A DNA stretch of 11,504 bases from Cyanobacteria bacterium OH_PDB_112 (GCA_023457295.1 JAEWLZ010000033.1:1-11504), one strand, 5' to 3'; positions 1 to 8,075 are shown, counted from the first letter of the stretch. Notes: generated by a model from the sequence alone, not told the origin. Numbers and translations: made by a program.

Positions 1-684
1 GAACAATGTTCCGGGCAATGTATAAAGTATTCTTATCCTTTTTTGCATTTTTTGTGTGTTAGGCATAAGAAAGTAATTTAAAAATATCATTACAAAAAGA
101 GCCACAAATGCTATAAGCCAACGTAAAGCCAGAATAGTGTTAATAGCGTCTATTAAGCCAGATTGAATAGTAACAAATTCTGATATTGCATTGATTATTA
201 TTTTGGCAAAAACGGTGAGATTAACGCCAAGAAATAATATGGAAGCATTTAGAATTACCAGTCCGATAGAAAGGAGTCTTACATACCAAAAAGGTCTGGA
301 TTCTTTTATTTTGTAAGCTTTATTAAGGCCTTTTATTGCAACGGCAGTGGCATTTGAAGCCAAAAATAAAGAAGTTACCAAACCTATTGTCGCCAAGCTT
401 TTTGAAGACGATTGAATAATACTTGTAAGTACGCTTTTAATGGTTTCCATTGCAGAAAGAGGTGCTATTTCAGATAAAAATGCCATTATTTTATCAATTC
501 TGGAAGCTGTCCCTAAAAGACCAAAAATGGATACTAAAAAAATCATAAAGGGAAAAAACGCCAAAATAAAAATATACGCCATTTCTGCTGCCGTACCCAT
601 AAAATCATCTTTTATAACTCTTGTTATCAAGTCTTTAAAAAATGTTCTTGTTTTTTTAGGTATTTTTTTTAGCTTTTTCTTCAT
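1..684 (-). CDS. YihY/BrkB-family inner-membrane protein (3' end beyond window)
   Basis: The minus strand is open from ATG at 684 to the left edge: 228 codons, no stop, so the C-terminus is missing. A basic N-terminus (MKKKLKKIPKK) leads into an AAEMAYIFILAFFPFMIF segment, which matches the 'AA-x-AY...P' opening of the YihY/BrkB family (formerly mis-called ribonuclease BN). I see about four hydrophobic helices: near residues 33-58, 85-110, 124-152 and 170-195; the family usually has six. The protein sits in the cytoplasmic membrane and the family's biochemical function is not settled. The start overlaps the end of the upstream nrnA-like gene by 29 bases, so the two are probably co-transcribed and translationally coupled; no clear Shine-Dalgarno site precedes it. 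An internal ATG at 600 is possible but would remove the basic leader. Family call fairly confident, function unknown. Confidence 0.8.
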   Translation of the reverse strand, partial: MKKKLKKIPKKTRTFFKDLITRVIKDDFMGTAAEMAYIFILAFFPFMIFLVSIFGLLGTASRIDKIMAFLSEIAPLSAMETIKSVLTSIIQSSSKSLATIGLVTSLFLASNATAVAIKGLNKAYKIKESRPFWYVRLLSIGLVILNASILFLGVNLTVFAKIIINAISEFVTIQSGLIDAINTILALRWLIAFVALFVMIFLNYFLMPNTQKMQKRIRILYTLPGTLF

Positions 685-1648
685 AATTTAACAATTGTTT
701 TTTTGCAATAGGTAAAATTTCGTTTATTGCGTCTTCAGGTTTTTTTTCAATTATGCATCCTGCCGCAAGTCTGTGTCCGCCGCCCCCGAAAAATTCAGCA
801 ATTTTGCATATATCTATGTTCTTACTTCTAAGACTTATTTTGGTGTTACCGTTTTGGGTTTCCCTTAATGACATTGATATTTCAACAGATTTTGCTTGTC
901 TTAATGTTTCAGAAATCCCATCGGTATAGCTTTCTTGAGAACCGTATTTATCAATCGTTTCTTTTGAAATAATCGTGTAAGCTATTTTATCATTTTCTTC
1001 AAATTTAGCTTTATTTATAGCAAAAGCTTGTAAAAGAATCATGTTTAAGGGTTTTTGTTCGTAGCATTTTTTGAAAATAACATCAGGCTTTATCCCTTTT
1101 TCAAGAAGTTTTGCGCAAGTTGCAAGGGTTTTTGCGGTTGTGTTTTCAAATTTAAATCCGCCCGTATCAGTTAAAATAGAAACATAAAAACAAATGGCAA
1201 TATCTTTTGTAAGGTTACATCCGATTTGTTCAACTATATCTACAAGCATTTCACCAACTGATGAGGCTTTCGGGTCTATAATATTAATCATGCCGAATTC
1301 TTTATTTGTTTGATGATGATCTATATTTATAGATAAGCGTGCTTTTTTAAAAATACTTAAAGCTTCCGCTAATCTGTCTTCTGCTGCACAATCAACACTT
1401 ATGGCAACGTCATATTTGTCCAAAAGAGATTCATCATTAGGCGATTTAAGAGAATCTATTTCAGGTAAAAAACTATAAACTTCAGGAAATTTCCCCAAAA
1501 TTATACTGTCAATTTTTTGTAAATTGGAAAATTGTTTTAAAGCTATGTTCAGACCTATTGCAGAACCCAAAGTATCACCGTCAGGACCTACATGAGAGAT
1601 TATTACAACGGTTTGGGCTTTTTTAATTATATCTGTAAGTGTATTCAT
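656..1648 (-). CDS. nrnA: DHH/DHHA1 phosphoesterase, NrnA-like (nanoRNase/pAp phosphatase)
   Basis: 330 residues, the usual NrnA size. Motifs run in family order: SHVGPDGDTLGS (residues 18-29, metal ligands H19, D23, D25), D86 in SVDCAAEDR, the DHH signature at 110-112, D161 in LTDTGGF, and the DHHA1-domain glycine loop GGGGHRLAAG at 288-297, which binds substrate. NrnA-type enzymes degrade 2-5 nt RNAs left by other RNases and, in many species, dephosphorylate 3'-phosphoadenosine 5'-phosphate; they are cytosolic and Mn-dependent. Which activity dominates here cannot be read from sequence. It is the first gene of a minus-strand pair with the YihY-type gene. The start at 1648 gives the normal N-terminus (MNTLTDIIKKAQTVVIISH); its Shine-Dalgarno site is poor. 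A TATAAT box lies upstream at 1674-1679, without a good -35. Confidence 0.9.
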   Translation of the reverse strand: MNTLTDIIKKAQTVVIISHVGPDGDTLGSAIGLNIALKQFSNLQKIDSIILGKFPEVYSFLPEIDSLKSPNDESLLDKYDVAISVDCAAEDRLAEALSIFKKARLSINIDHHQTNKEFGMINIIDPKASSVGEMLVDIVEQIGCNLTKDIAICFYVSILTDTGGFKFENTTAKTLATCAKLLEKGIKPDVIFKKCYEQKPLNMILLQAFAINKAKFEENDKIAYTIISKETIDKYGSQESYTDGISETLRQAKSVEISMSLRETQNGNTKISLRSKNIDICKIAEFFGGGGHRLAAGCIIEKKPEDAINEILPIAKKQLLNYEEKAKKNT

Positions 1649-1649
1649 A

Positions 1650-1678
1650 TTAACAAAAAACTTTTTCTAAGCTATTAT
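1650..1678 (+). promoter_or_regulatory. Sigma70-type promoter for the exchanger-panE operon
   Basis: TTAACA (1650-1655), a 17-base spacer, then TATTAT (1673-1678): five of six matches to consensus in each box. Transcription would begin near 1685, about 33 bases before the ATG at 1718. On the opposite strand TATAAT (1679 down to 1674) could serve as the -10 of the nrnA gene, so two divergent promoters would overlap here. The minus-strand -35 is poor. Confidence 0.6.
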
Positions 1679-1717
1679 ATAAAAGTCTAGCATAAAAAGA
1701 TAGCGGGGATTCATATA

Positions 1718-2761
1718 ATGGACTTATTTTTACATATAATTTGCATTCTGTTTACACTTTTTGCAATTGTTTTTGTCTGTGTTGTTTTTACAAACGCTAT
1801 TGAGCATTTGGGAGAAAAACTTAATCTTTCACAAGGCGCAATAGGGAGTATATTGGCGGCAGTCGGCACGGCTTTACCCGAAACCATAGTTCCTCTTGTT
1901 GCTATTATAGGGGCTCATTTGAGCGGAAAAGACGGAATAGGACATCAAATAGGTATTGGAGCTATTTTGGGCGCTCCTTTTATGCTGGGAACTCTTGCAT
2001 TTTTTGTTACAGGTGTTGCTGTTTTTATTTTTACGGCTACAAAGCGCAGAACGCTTGAAATGCCTGTAAATACAAGTCTTATGTTTAGAGATATAAGATA
2101 TTTTTTCATAGGGTATTCTCTTGCTATTTTCGGTTCATTTTTGCCATCACATAATCTTAAAGTAGTTTTGGCGGTATTTTTACTCTGTTTCTATGGTTTT
2201 TATGCTTATAAAACTATCCAGGATACAACTTGCTGTAATGGTGATTGTGAAGAATTGGAAGCACTTTATTTAACAAAGATTTTTGGAAAAAAGCATGAGC
2301 TTGCTCAAGTATATTTTCAAGTGTTTTTATCTCTTATAGGGATTATTCTTCTTGCGGAAGTCTTTGTTGAGCAGTTGGAATTCTTCTCAAATTTATTTGG
2401 CATAAGTCCTATGATTTTGAGCCTTATCATTGCTCCTATTGCCACAGAACTTCCTGAAAAATTTAACAGTGTAATTTGGATTCGTGCCAAAAAGGACACT
2501 CTCGCTCTTGGTAATATAACAGGAGCTATGGTGTTCCAGAGCTGTATTCCTACTGCCGTTGGACTTGTTTTAACCCCATGGATTCTTGGAGCGGAAGGCT
2601 TTGTTAATGTGGCATTGGTATATTTAGCTGTTGCTGTGGTTTATTTCAATATTATAAAAAATAAAGGAATTTTAAGTCCTTATTCGCTACTTGCGGGAGG
2701 CGGGTTTTATCTGATATATTTAATTTATGCGGTATTAAAAGTAAAAGGAATTTTAGTATGA
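1718..2761 (+). CDS. CaCA-superfamily cation (Na+/Ca2+-type) exchanger
   Basis: 347-residue multi-pass membrane protein with roughly ten hydrophobic segments and two inverted homologous halves. Each half carries the CaCA alpha-repeat signature: GTALPETIVPLVA at residues 50-62 and ATELPEKFNSVIW at 242-254, with acidic residues E55 and E247 where these exchangers bind the cation. The usual G-S-N that follows each signature reads GAP (85-87) in half one and GAM (269-271) in half two, so ion selectivity is uncertain. The hydrophilic loop between halves (about 166-195) contains C172, C173 and C177. Expected role: exchange of Ca2+ or another cation across the cytoplasmic membrane using the Na+ or H+ gradient. 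A GGGG stretch 9 bases before the ATG is a modest ribosome site. The last codons overlap panE by ATGA, implying a two-gene operon, though the functions have no obvious link. Confidence 0.85.
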   Translation: MDLFLHIICILFTLFAIVFVCVVFTNAIEHLGEKLNLSQGAIGSILAAVGTALPETIVPLVAIIGAHLSGKDGIGHQIGIGAILGAPFMLGTLAFFVTGVAVFIFTATKRRTLEMPVNTSLMFRDIRYFFIGYSLAIFGSFLPSHNLKVVLAVFLLCFYGFYAYKTIQDTTCCNGDCEELEALYLTKIFGKKHELAQVYFQVFLSLIGIILLAEVFVEQLEFFSNLFGISPMILSLIIAPIATELPEKFNSVIWIRAKKDTLALGNITGAMVFQSCIPTAVGLVLTPWILGAEGFVNVALVYLAVAVVYFNIIKNKGILSPYSLLAGGGFYLIYLIYAVLKVKGILV

Positions 2762-3684
2762 AAATAGGTGTTATAGGAGTTGGCGCGGTAGGCGGATATT
2801 TTGGCGCAAAGCTTGCGAATGCGGGTGTTGACGTTACTTTTATCGGCACAAGCAGAACCGTTCAGATGGTTTATCATAACGGACTTTATATAAAAAGTTT
2901 TCAGGGTGATATTCATATAAAAGAGCCTAAAATTTATCATGCTTTTGAGGCAATAAAAGATGTTGATGTCGTACTTTTTTGTGTAAAATCCTATTTGACT
3001 GAGCAGCTTGCCAGAGCGCTTGAGCCACGTTTAAACAAAAATGCCGTAATTGTTTCAATGCAAAATGGTATTGAAAATGAGAAGATTCTTGCTGATGTAT
3101 TTGGTGCCGACAGAGTAATAGGTTCGGTTGTATTTATTAGTTCTCAACTCGAAAGACCCGGCTATATTAATCATACAGGTTTTGGCAAAGTAGTTTTCGG
3201 TGAATTGAACGGTGAAATTACACCAAGGGTTCAAGATATTAAACAAGTATTTTTAGAAGCAGGAATTCCTGCCGATGTTACAGAAAGTATTAACAAAGAA
3301 CTGTGGAAAAAACTTATTCTTAATACAGCTTATAATGGCTATACTTGTCTTATTGAAGGTGCGTTGAAATATTTTTACGATGTTCCGGAAGCTGTTGAAA
3401 TGTTCTACAAAACCCTAAAAGAAGGACAGATGCTTGCTCGTTTTGAGGGGTATGATATAACCGATGAAGAAATTGATCAAATAATGCTTGTTACAAAATC
3501 TGACGGGTTTTTGAATTTTAAAACCTCTACCTTGCAAGATTTAGAAAAAGGAAAACCCCTTGAAATAGACGCTATTCAAGGTATTTTACTCAAAATTGCC
3601 GAGAAGCATGGGGTTGAAATTCCTTTGAACAAATTTATCTATGCGGTTTTGCAATTGAAGATGCTGAATAAAAAATTCGGATAA
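2758..3684 (+). CDS. panE: 2-dehydropantoate 2-reductase (ketopantoate reductase)
   Basis: 308 residues, the normal PanE/ApbA length. The N-terminal Rossmann domain has GVGAVGGYFG (residues 7-16) for NADPH; CVKSY (75-79) and QNG (102-104) are conserved cofactor-site motifs. The C-terminal helical domain has LWKKL..N..YN (182-193), with K185 at the position of the catalytic lysine and N189 nearby. STLQDLEKGKPLEIDAIQG (257-275) matches the family's SSMLQD...TEID.I.G substrate motif, with E269. It reduces ketopantoate to pantoate in the cytosol, for pantothenate and coenzyme A synthesis. Some 2-hydroxyacid relatives share this fold, so substrate is inferred. The ATG overlaps the exchanger stop (ATGA), so translation is probably coupled. 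A strong terminator follows within 2 bases. Confidence 0.92.
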   Translation: MKIGVIGVGAVGGYFGAKLANAGVDVTFIGTSRTVQMVYHNGLYIKSFQGDIHIKEPKIYHAFEAIKDVDVVLFCVKSYLTEQLARALEPRLNKNAVIVSMQNGIENEKILADVFGADRVIGSVVFISSQLERPGYINHTGFGKVVFGELNGEITPRVQDIKQVFLEAGIPADVTESINKELWKKLILNTAYNGYTCLIEGALKYFYDVPEAVEMFYKTLKEGQMLARFEGYDITDEEIDQIMLVTKSDGFLNFKTSTLQDLEKGKPLEIDAIQGILLKIAEKHGVEIPLNKFIYAVLQLKMLNKKFG

Positions 3685-3685
3685 T

Positions 3686-3715
3686 AAAAAAGGGACTTAA
3701 AAAAGTCCCTTTTTT
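3686..3715. terminator. Bidirectional intrinsic terminator between convergent genes
   Basis: Perfect 13-bp inverted repeat: arms 3686-3698 and 3703-3715, loop AAAA. The core GGGACTT/AAGTCCC is flanked by six A on the left and six T on the right, so the transcript ends in a U-run in both directions. It lies between panE (plus, ending 3684) and the 149-residue gene (minus, ending 3724). Confidence 0.93.
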
Positions 3716-3723
3716 ATTTAAAT

Positions 3724-4173
3724 TTAACCTATTAAATGGAGAGATTTTTGCAATTCTTCTTCCGTTTTTCGAATGGTTGTGTCTAAAATAGTTTCCCCTT
3801 TGCGGTTAATGATGGTTACTCTTTTTATTGAACCTAAATCTTCAACTATTTTTTTTGAAAGACCTTTTCCTGTTGTTGTAGTTTTAATTCTTCCTTCGGA
3901 GCTTATTTCTTTAGTTTGTGTTTTTCCTCCTTTAAGGACTTCTTGTCCCAAAATAGACCATGTTATTGGCTTTGGAAGCTGAAAAGGAATTTTGCACGTT
4001 CCGTCAGAATTATATGCAGCCGCTTTTACTTCTGCTGGTGTTATTTTTTTTATTACCGGTGCGGCGCAACTAGTAGGGCCGCCACAAAAATTTACTGAAA
4101 ACATAATTAACTTTACCTTCACACAATCTGCTTGACTGAATATTATAAGTAAAATCAAAATTTTTTTTGCCAT
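3724..4173 (-). CDS. Small exported hypothetical protein, four cysteines
   Basis: 149 residues, not recognised. The N-terminus looks like a signal peptide: KK, then ILILLIIF, then SQA, a plausible signal peptidase I site after A15 (SQA|D). C17 is not in a proper lipobox, so a lipoprotein is unlikely. Four cysteines (17, 30, 36, 60) fall in the first half and could form disulfides outside the membrane. The second half is polar, rich in K, T and E, and includes a TTTT run at 98-101; I can assign no domain. No convincing Shine-Dalgarno site precedes the ATG at 4173, and a second methionine (residue 24) is a possible start, but it would lose the signal peptide. It is transcribed away from lysS and shares the terminator of panE. 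Base composition matches its neighbours. Probably a real, lineage-restricted envelope or periplasmic protein. Confidence 0.6.
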   Translation of the reverse strand: MAKKILILLIIFSQADCVKVKLIMFSVNFCGGPTSCAAPVIKKITPAEVKAAAYNSDGTCKIPFQLPKPITWSILGQEVLKGGKTQTKEISSEGRIKTTTTGKGLSKKIVEDLGSIKRVTIINRKGETILDTTIRKTEEELQKSLHLIG

Positions 4174-4222
4174 GTAAATAAGCTTGGATTTATAATTCTT
4201 TACAAATGATTTTTTTATTTTT

Positions 4223-4251
4223 TTGCGGCAGATTATTGTTAATGATAAAAT
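4223..4251 (+). promoter_or_regulatory. Possible lysS promoter
   Basis: TTGCGG (4223-4228), 17-base spacer, TAAAAT (4246-4251). The -10 is good (5 of 6), the -35 only half matched. It would give a leader of roughly 30 bases before the lysS start. A second candidate -10, TATAAG at 4257-4262, lies just downstream. Confidence 0.35.
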
Positions 4252-4287
4252 TTACGTATAAGAAATTTTTTTAAAAGGAGTGACGAA

Positions 4288-5805
4288 GTGGAATCAGCAG
4301 AACAAAAAACTCAAGCGCAAGATAGTTTGCGACTTAGAAGTGCAAGAGTTCAGAAACTTACCGATTTAGTTGATAGAGGTATAAACCCTTATCCTTATAA
4401 ATTTGATAAAACGGCTTCGGCAAAAGAACTTCAGGAAAAATATGCAGAACTTGAAGCAGGCGTCGAAACAGAAGATTTTTATGCTGTGGCAGGACGCATT
4501 ATGGCGATGCGGAACAGCGGTATGTTCATGGATTTAATGGATGATTCGGGTAAAATTCAAATTTTTTGCCATAAAGAAAATATTGGAGAAGAAGAATTTA
4601 AGACTCTCAAATTTGTTGACGTGGGAGATATGATAGGCGCAAAAGGTACAATTCGTCGAACTCCCAGAGGAGAATTGAGCTTGAAAGTAACAGAATACAC
4701 AATTCTTTCTAAGGCTCTTTTGCCACTTCCTGAAAAATTCCATGGTTTAACAGATGTTGAAACCCGTTATCGTCAAAGATATGTTGATTTGATTATGAAT
4801 CAAGATGTGCGTGATACTTTTCGCAACAGAAGCAAAATTATTCAAGAAATTCGTAATTATTTGACAGGGCTTGGATTTTTGGAAGTAGAAACTCCCATGC
4901 TTCAAACTCTTGCTGGCGGGGCTTCTGCAAGACCATTTATCACTCATCACAATACACTTGATATGCCTATGTATATGCGTATTGCACCTGAGCTTCATCT
5001 TAAAAGACTTATGGTGGGTGGTCTGAATGAAAAAATCTTTGAAATCAATCGCAATTTCCGTAATGAAGGGCTTTCGCCACGTCATAATCCTGAGTTTACT
5101 ATGCTCGAGCTTTACGAGGCTTATTCGGATTATAACGACATGATGAGCTTGATGGAAAATATGGTTGAAACTGTCATGAAAAAAGTATTGGGAACTACTG
5201 TTGTTGAGTTTCAGGGTAAAGAACTCGATTTTACCGCACCATGGCAGCGTATGACAATGTTAGGCGGAATTAAAGAATATACAGGCGTTGATTTTGGCGA
5301 GCATTTGGATGAAAAAGATGCTGCTCAAAAAGCTGCGGAGCTCGGCATTGAAGTCGAAGAAACTGACAGTTGGGGCGCAATTGTCGAAAAGGTTTTTGAA
5401 GAAAAGGTTGAACAGCATTTAATTCAGCCTGTTCATATTATTGATTATCCTCGCGATATTTCACCTCTTGCAAAAGTGCATCGTGATAACCCGCGCCTTA
5501 CGGAACGTTTTGAATCGCGTGTTAACGGTTGGGAAATTTGCAACGCTTTTTCTGAGCTTACAGACCCTATAGACCAGCGTAACCGTTTTGAGGTTCAAGC
5601 GCAGTTAAAATCTGAAGGCAATGAAGAAGCTCACCCAATTGATGAAGATTATGTCACTGCCTTAGAATACGGTCTTGCTCCATGCGGCGGACTTGGTGTT
5701 GGTATCGATAGACTGGTGATGCTTTTGACAGATTCTCCTACAATTCGTGATGTTATTGCGTTTCCGACTATGAAGCCACGCGGACAAAAGGCGGATAAAG
5801 AATAA
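4288..5805 (+). CDS. lysS: Lysyl-tRNA synthetase, class II
   Basis: 505 residues, the standard bacterial LysS length. Domain order: an N-terminal helix, an OB-fold anticodon-binding domain (about 65-145, with VAGRIMAMRNSGMFMDL), then the class II catalytic core. Motif 1 is near 197-204 (FLEVETPM), motif 2 is FRNEGLSPRHNPEFTMLE (257-274) and motif 3 is GGLGVGIDRLVMLL (467-480). It charges tRNA-Lys with lysine in the cytosol using ATP. The start is GTG at 4288: AAGGAG at 4275-4280 lies 7 bases upstream, close to ideal, and the protein N-terminus then has the expected length. It appears monocistronic, with a hairpin terminator after the stop. I see no T-box or other leader structure in the short upstream region. 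Nothing is missing or unusual. Confidence 0.97.
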   Translation: MESAEQKTQAQDSLRLRSARVQKLTDLVDRGINPYPYKFDKTASAKELQEKYAELEAGVETEDFYAVAGRIMAMRNSGMFMDLMDDSGKIQIFCHKENIGEEEFKTLKFVDVGDMIGAKGTIRRTPRGELSLKVTEYTILSKALLPLPEKFHGLTDVETRYRQRYVDLIMNQDVRDTFRNRSKIIQEIRNYLTGLGFLEVETPMLQTLAGGASARPFITHHNTLDMPMYMRIAPELHLKRLMVGGLNEKIFEINRNFRNEGLSPRHNPEFTMLELYEAYSDYNDMMSLMENMVETVMKKVLGTTVVEFQGKELDFTAPWQRMTMLGGIKEYTGVDFGEHLDEKDAAQKAAELGIEVEETDSWGAIVEKVFEEKVEQHLIQPVHIIDYPRDISPLAKVHRDNPRLTERFESRVNGWEICNAFSELTDPIDQRNRFEVQAQLKSEGNEEAHPIDEDYVTALEYGLAPCGGLGVGIDRLVMLLTDSPTIRDVIAFPTMKPRGQKADKE

Positions 5806-5823
5806 TTAAATACAGATATAAAC

Positions 5824-5855
5824 AAGAGGCGATGGAATTATCCACCGCCTCTTTT
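5824..5855 (+). terminator. Intrinsic terminator of lysS
   Basis: Thirteen-position stem, 5824-5836 with 5841-5853, one A/C mismatch, loop ATTA, GC-rich core GAGGCG/CGCCTC, ending in TTTT. It begins 18 bases after the lysS stop. It could also act on the convergent acyl-CoA synthetase transcript, but the U-tract on that side is weaker (TTGTTTATAT). Confidence 0.85.
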
Positions 5856-5864
5856 AAGTTTTAT

Positions 5865-5899
5865 GAGATTGCTTCGTCGGGCTTTGCCCTCCTCGCAAT
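5865..5899. repeat. Palindromic element of the ATTGCTTCGTC...CCTCGCAAT type
   Basis: ATTGC (5868-5872) pairs with GCAAT (5895-5899), and GGGC (5879-5882) pairs with GCCC (5886-5889) around a TTT loop. The pattern GATTGCTTCGTC, a variable GC palindrome, then CCTCGCAAT, resembles a small dispersed intergenic palindrome I know from many bacterial genomes. Only one copy is in this window, so repeat status is inference. It lies between the convergent ends of lysS and the acyl-CoA synthetase. Confidence 0.55.
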
Positions 5900-5909
5900 A
5901 ACAGTTATA

Positions 5910-8075
5910 TTAGCATCCGCAATCAGCACAGCCGCAAGTACAAACTCCTAGAGCTTCTTTAGCTTCAGCCAGTCTGACTTTTATACGACCGTCAACAGCG
6001 ATGCCTTCACCTGTTTTTTCAGAAATCAACAATGGGTTGATATCCAACTCATCGATGAATCCAAAATCAGAAACAAGTTGAGAAAGTCTCAACAAAGACT
6101 CCTGAATCTGATCGATTTGAGCAGGTTTTGTACCACGAGCACCTTTTAGAAGTTCGTATGATTTAACGGATTTAATCATTTCTTCTGCGTCAACGTCAGT
6201 TAATGGTGCAAGACGGAATGTGACATCTTTCAGTACTTCGATGAATACACCGCCAAGACCGAACATCATCATAGGTCCGTATTGTGGGTCTGTTGCCACA
6301 CCGCAAACCATTTCACGGCTGCCTTTTACCATTTCTTGAACAATTACGCCTTCTAATCCGTCGAGAATATTTTTCTCACGAAGTCTTTCGATAAGAGCTT
6401 CATATTCTTCGCGAAGGTGTTCTTCTGATTGAATTCCAACTATTACGCCGCCAACATCAGTTTTGTGAGTGATAGTTTTTGATGTGATTTTCATAACGAC
6501 AGGGTAGCCGATAGAGTTTGCAACTTCAACAGCTTGCTCCATATCAGTAGCCAAGCCGTATTTGCAAGCTCTGATTCCGTAAGCGTCAAGAACATCGATA
6601 GATTCCAAAGTTGTAAGCTGGTCACGTCCTTCTTTGACAGAATTTTTGATAATTTCTGTTGCTTTTGCTTTATCAACATTATAAGAAGGTAATTTGCCTT
6701 CGGGGCGTTCTTGCCATTGACGTTGTTGGTCAAGGCGGAACATTCCGTCAGCCGCTTCTTCTGCGTACATAAAGAATGGCATATTAACTTTCATATCGGC
6801 AATTTTTGTGAAGAAATCACTTGTTGTCATAAATACGCCCAAAACAGGTTTTTCAGGGTGTTGAGCCTTGATTTCCATAATAGCGTTTGCAACATCAATG
6901 TCTTTTAGACCCATAAACGGTAAGTAAATTACCATAATCATATCGACATTAGGGTCAGCGATAGTTACTTCAAGAGTTCTTTTGTAAGTTTCAAGAGGAG
7001 CTGAAGCTATCATATCGATAGGGTTTTTAACAGATGCAGCAGCAGGAAGGAAACTTCTTAAAGTAGCTCTAGTTTCTTCTGTAATAGGAGCCATTTCCAT
7101 TCCGTATTCGCAAATAGCATCAGTTGCCATAATTCCCGGACCGCCTGAGTTTGTGATGATTGCGCATCTGTTTCCTTTAGGTATAGGGCAGTTAGAGAAA
7201 ACTTTTGCGGTTGCAAAAAGATTTTTCAAAGAGAATTCTCTGATTACGCCTGATTGTTTTAAAAGAGCATCAGCTGCTTTATCAGCACCCGCCAAAGAAC
7301 CTGTGTGAGAAGAAGCTGCAGAAGCACCTGCTGCGCTACGACCTGCTTTAAGAGCTATTACAGGTTTTTTCTTTGTAACTTTTGTGGCAAGTTGTCTAAA
7401 GTTTGAAGGGTTTGCGATAGATTCCATATACAAAAGAATTTGTTTTACATCCTCATCGTTTGCCCAGTATTCCATCATTGTTTCGGCGTTTATATCGGCT
7501 TGATTTCCGATAGAAACAAATTGAGCAAAACCTAAATTAAGGTCTTTTAAAATATTTAAAATCCCGCCGCCTAAAGCGCCTGATTGTGAAACAAAACCAA
7601 TATCTCCGCGAACGGGAAGAGATTCTGCAAATGTAGCATCCATTTGAATGCTTGGATGTGTATTTAAAACACCTAAACAGTTTGGACCTACGCATCTCAT
7701 ATCGTAAGAAGCGAGTTTTGCGGCAAGTTCTTTTTCAAGAGCTGCGCCTTCTGCGCCTGTTTCTTTAAATCCTGCTGAAATAACGCAAACACCCATTATG
7801 CCTTTTTCGTGGCATTGGTCGATTGCATCCAAAACAAATTTGCTTGGGATGATAATTATTGCAAAATCCACATCTCCAGGAATTTCTCCTACTGTTGGAT
7901 ATGCTTTAAATCCGCAAATCTCATCAGCTTTTGGATTTACCGGATAAATTTTTCCTTGAAAATCATATTCTTTAAGACGGAGCATGATTTCTGAACCGAT
8001 TGTACTTGCTTTGGTCGAAGCTCCAATTACCGCAATGGATTTGGGCTTCATAATTGCATCGAGCTGTTTACTCAT
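5910..8075 (-). CDS. ADP-forming acetyl/acyl-CoA synthetase, fused alpha-beta
   Basis: 721 residues, the size of fused ACD enzymes. Order: CoA-binding domain (about 8-135; SIAVIGAS at 13-20), succinyl-CoA-ligase-like domains (about 155-450) with the phosphohistidine loop ASSHTGSLAG (254-263, H257), then an ATP-grasp domain (about 475-705) with ITHKTDVGGV (535-544, H537), GLGGVFIEV (606-614) and ELDINPL (676-682). The reaction is acyl-CoA + ADP + Pi to acid + ATP + CoA, a one-step route to acetate and ATP in fermenting cells; the exact acyl substrate cannot be read here. ATG at 8075 is chosen because AGGAGG-like AGAGG (8083-8087) lies 7 bases upstream and MSKQLDAIMKPKSIAV is the usual N-terminus; an upstream in-frame ATG at 8120 is unlikely. 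The last ten residues carry five cysteines (712, 714, 716, 719, 721), outside the family core. Monocistronic by layout. Confidence 0.93.
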   Translation of the reverse strand: MSKQLDAIMKPKSIAVIGASTKASTIGSEIMLRLKEYDFQGKIYPVNPKADEICGFKAYPTVGEIPGDVDFAIIIIPSKFVLDAIDQCHEKGIMGVCVISAGFKETGAEGAALEKELAAKLASYDMRCVGPNCLGVLNTHPSIQMDATFAESLPVRGDIGFVSQSGALGGGILNILKDLNLGFAQFVSIGNQADINAETMMEYWANDEDVKQILLYMESIANPSNFRQLATKVTKKKPVIALKAGRSAAGASAASSHTGSLAGADKAADALLKQSGVIREFSLKNLFATAKVFSNCPIPKGNRCAIITNSGGPGIMATDAICEYGMEMAPITEETRATLRSFLPAAASVKNPIDMIASAPLETYKRTLEVTIADPNVDMIMVIYLPFMGLKDIDVANAIMEIKAQHPEKPVLGVFMTTSDFFTKIADMKVNMPFFMYAEEAADGMFRLDQQRQWQERPEGKLPSYNVDKAKATEIIKNSVKEGRDQLTTLESIDVLDAYGIRACKYGLATDMEQAVEVANSIGYPVVMKITSKTITHKTDVGGVIVGIQSEEHLREEYEALIERLREKNILDGLEGVIVQEMVKGSREMVCGVATDPQYGPMMMFGLGGVFIEVLKDVTFRLAPLTDVDAEEMIKSVKSYELLKGARGTKPAQIDQIQESLLRLSQLVSDFGFIDELDINPLLISEKTGEGIAVDGRIKVRLAEAKEALGVCTCGCADCGC

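Noticed and set aside
440..691. Plus-strand open frame of 83 codons
   Set aside because: It lies antisense to the YihY-type gene, whose frame has clear family motifs; the plus-strand product is low-complexity K/I/F-rich with no ribosome site.
690..699. Palindrome AACAATTGTT, seen again near 11404, as an operator
   Set aside because: Both copies lie inside coding sequence and the motif is expected by chance in AT-rich DNA.
4747..5085. Minus-strand open frame of 112 codons inside lysS
   Set aside because: It is the antisense shadow of the conserved class II core; no ribosome site and no recognisable protein.
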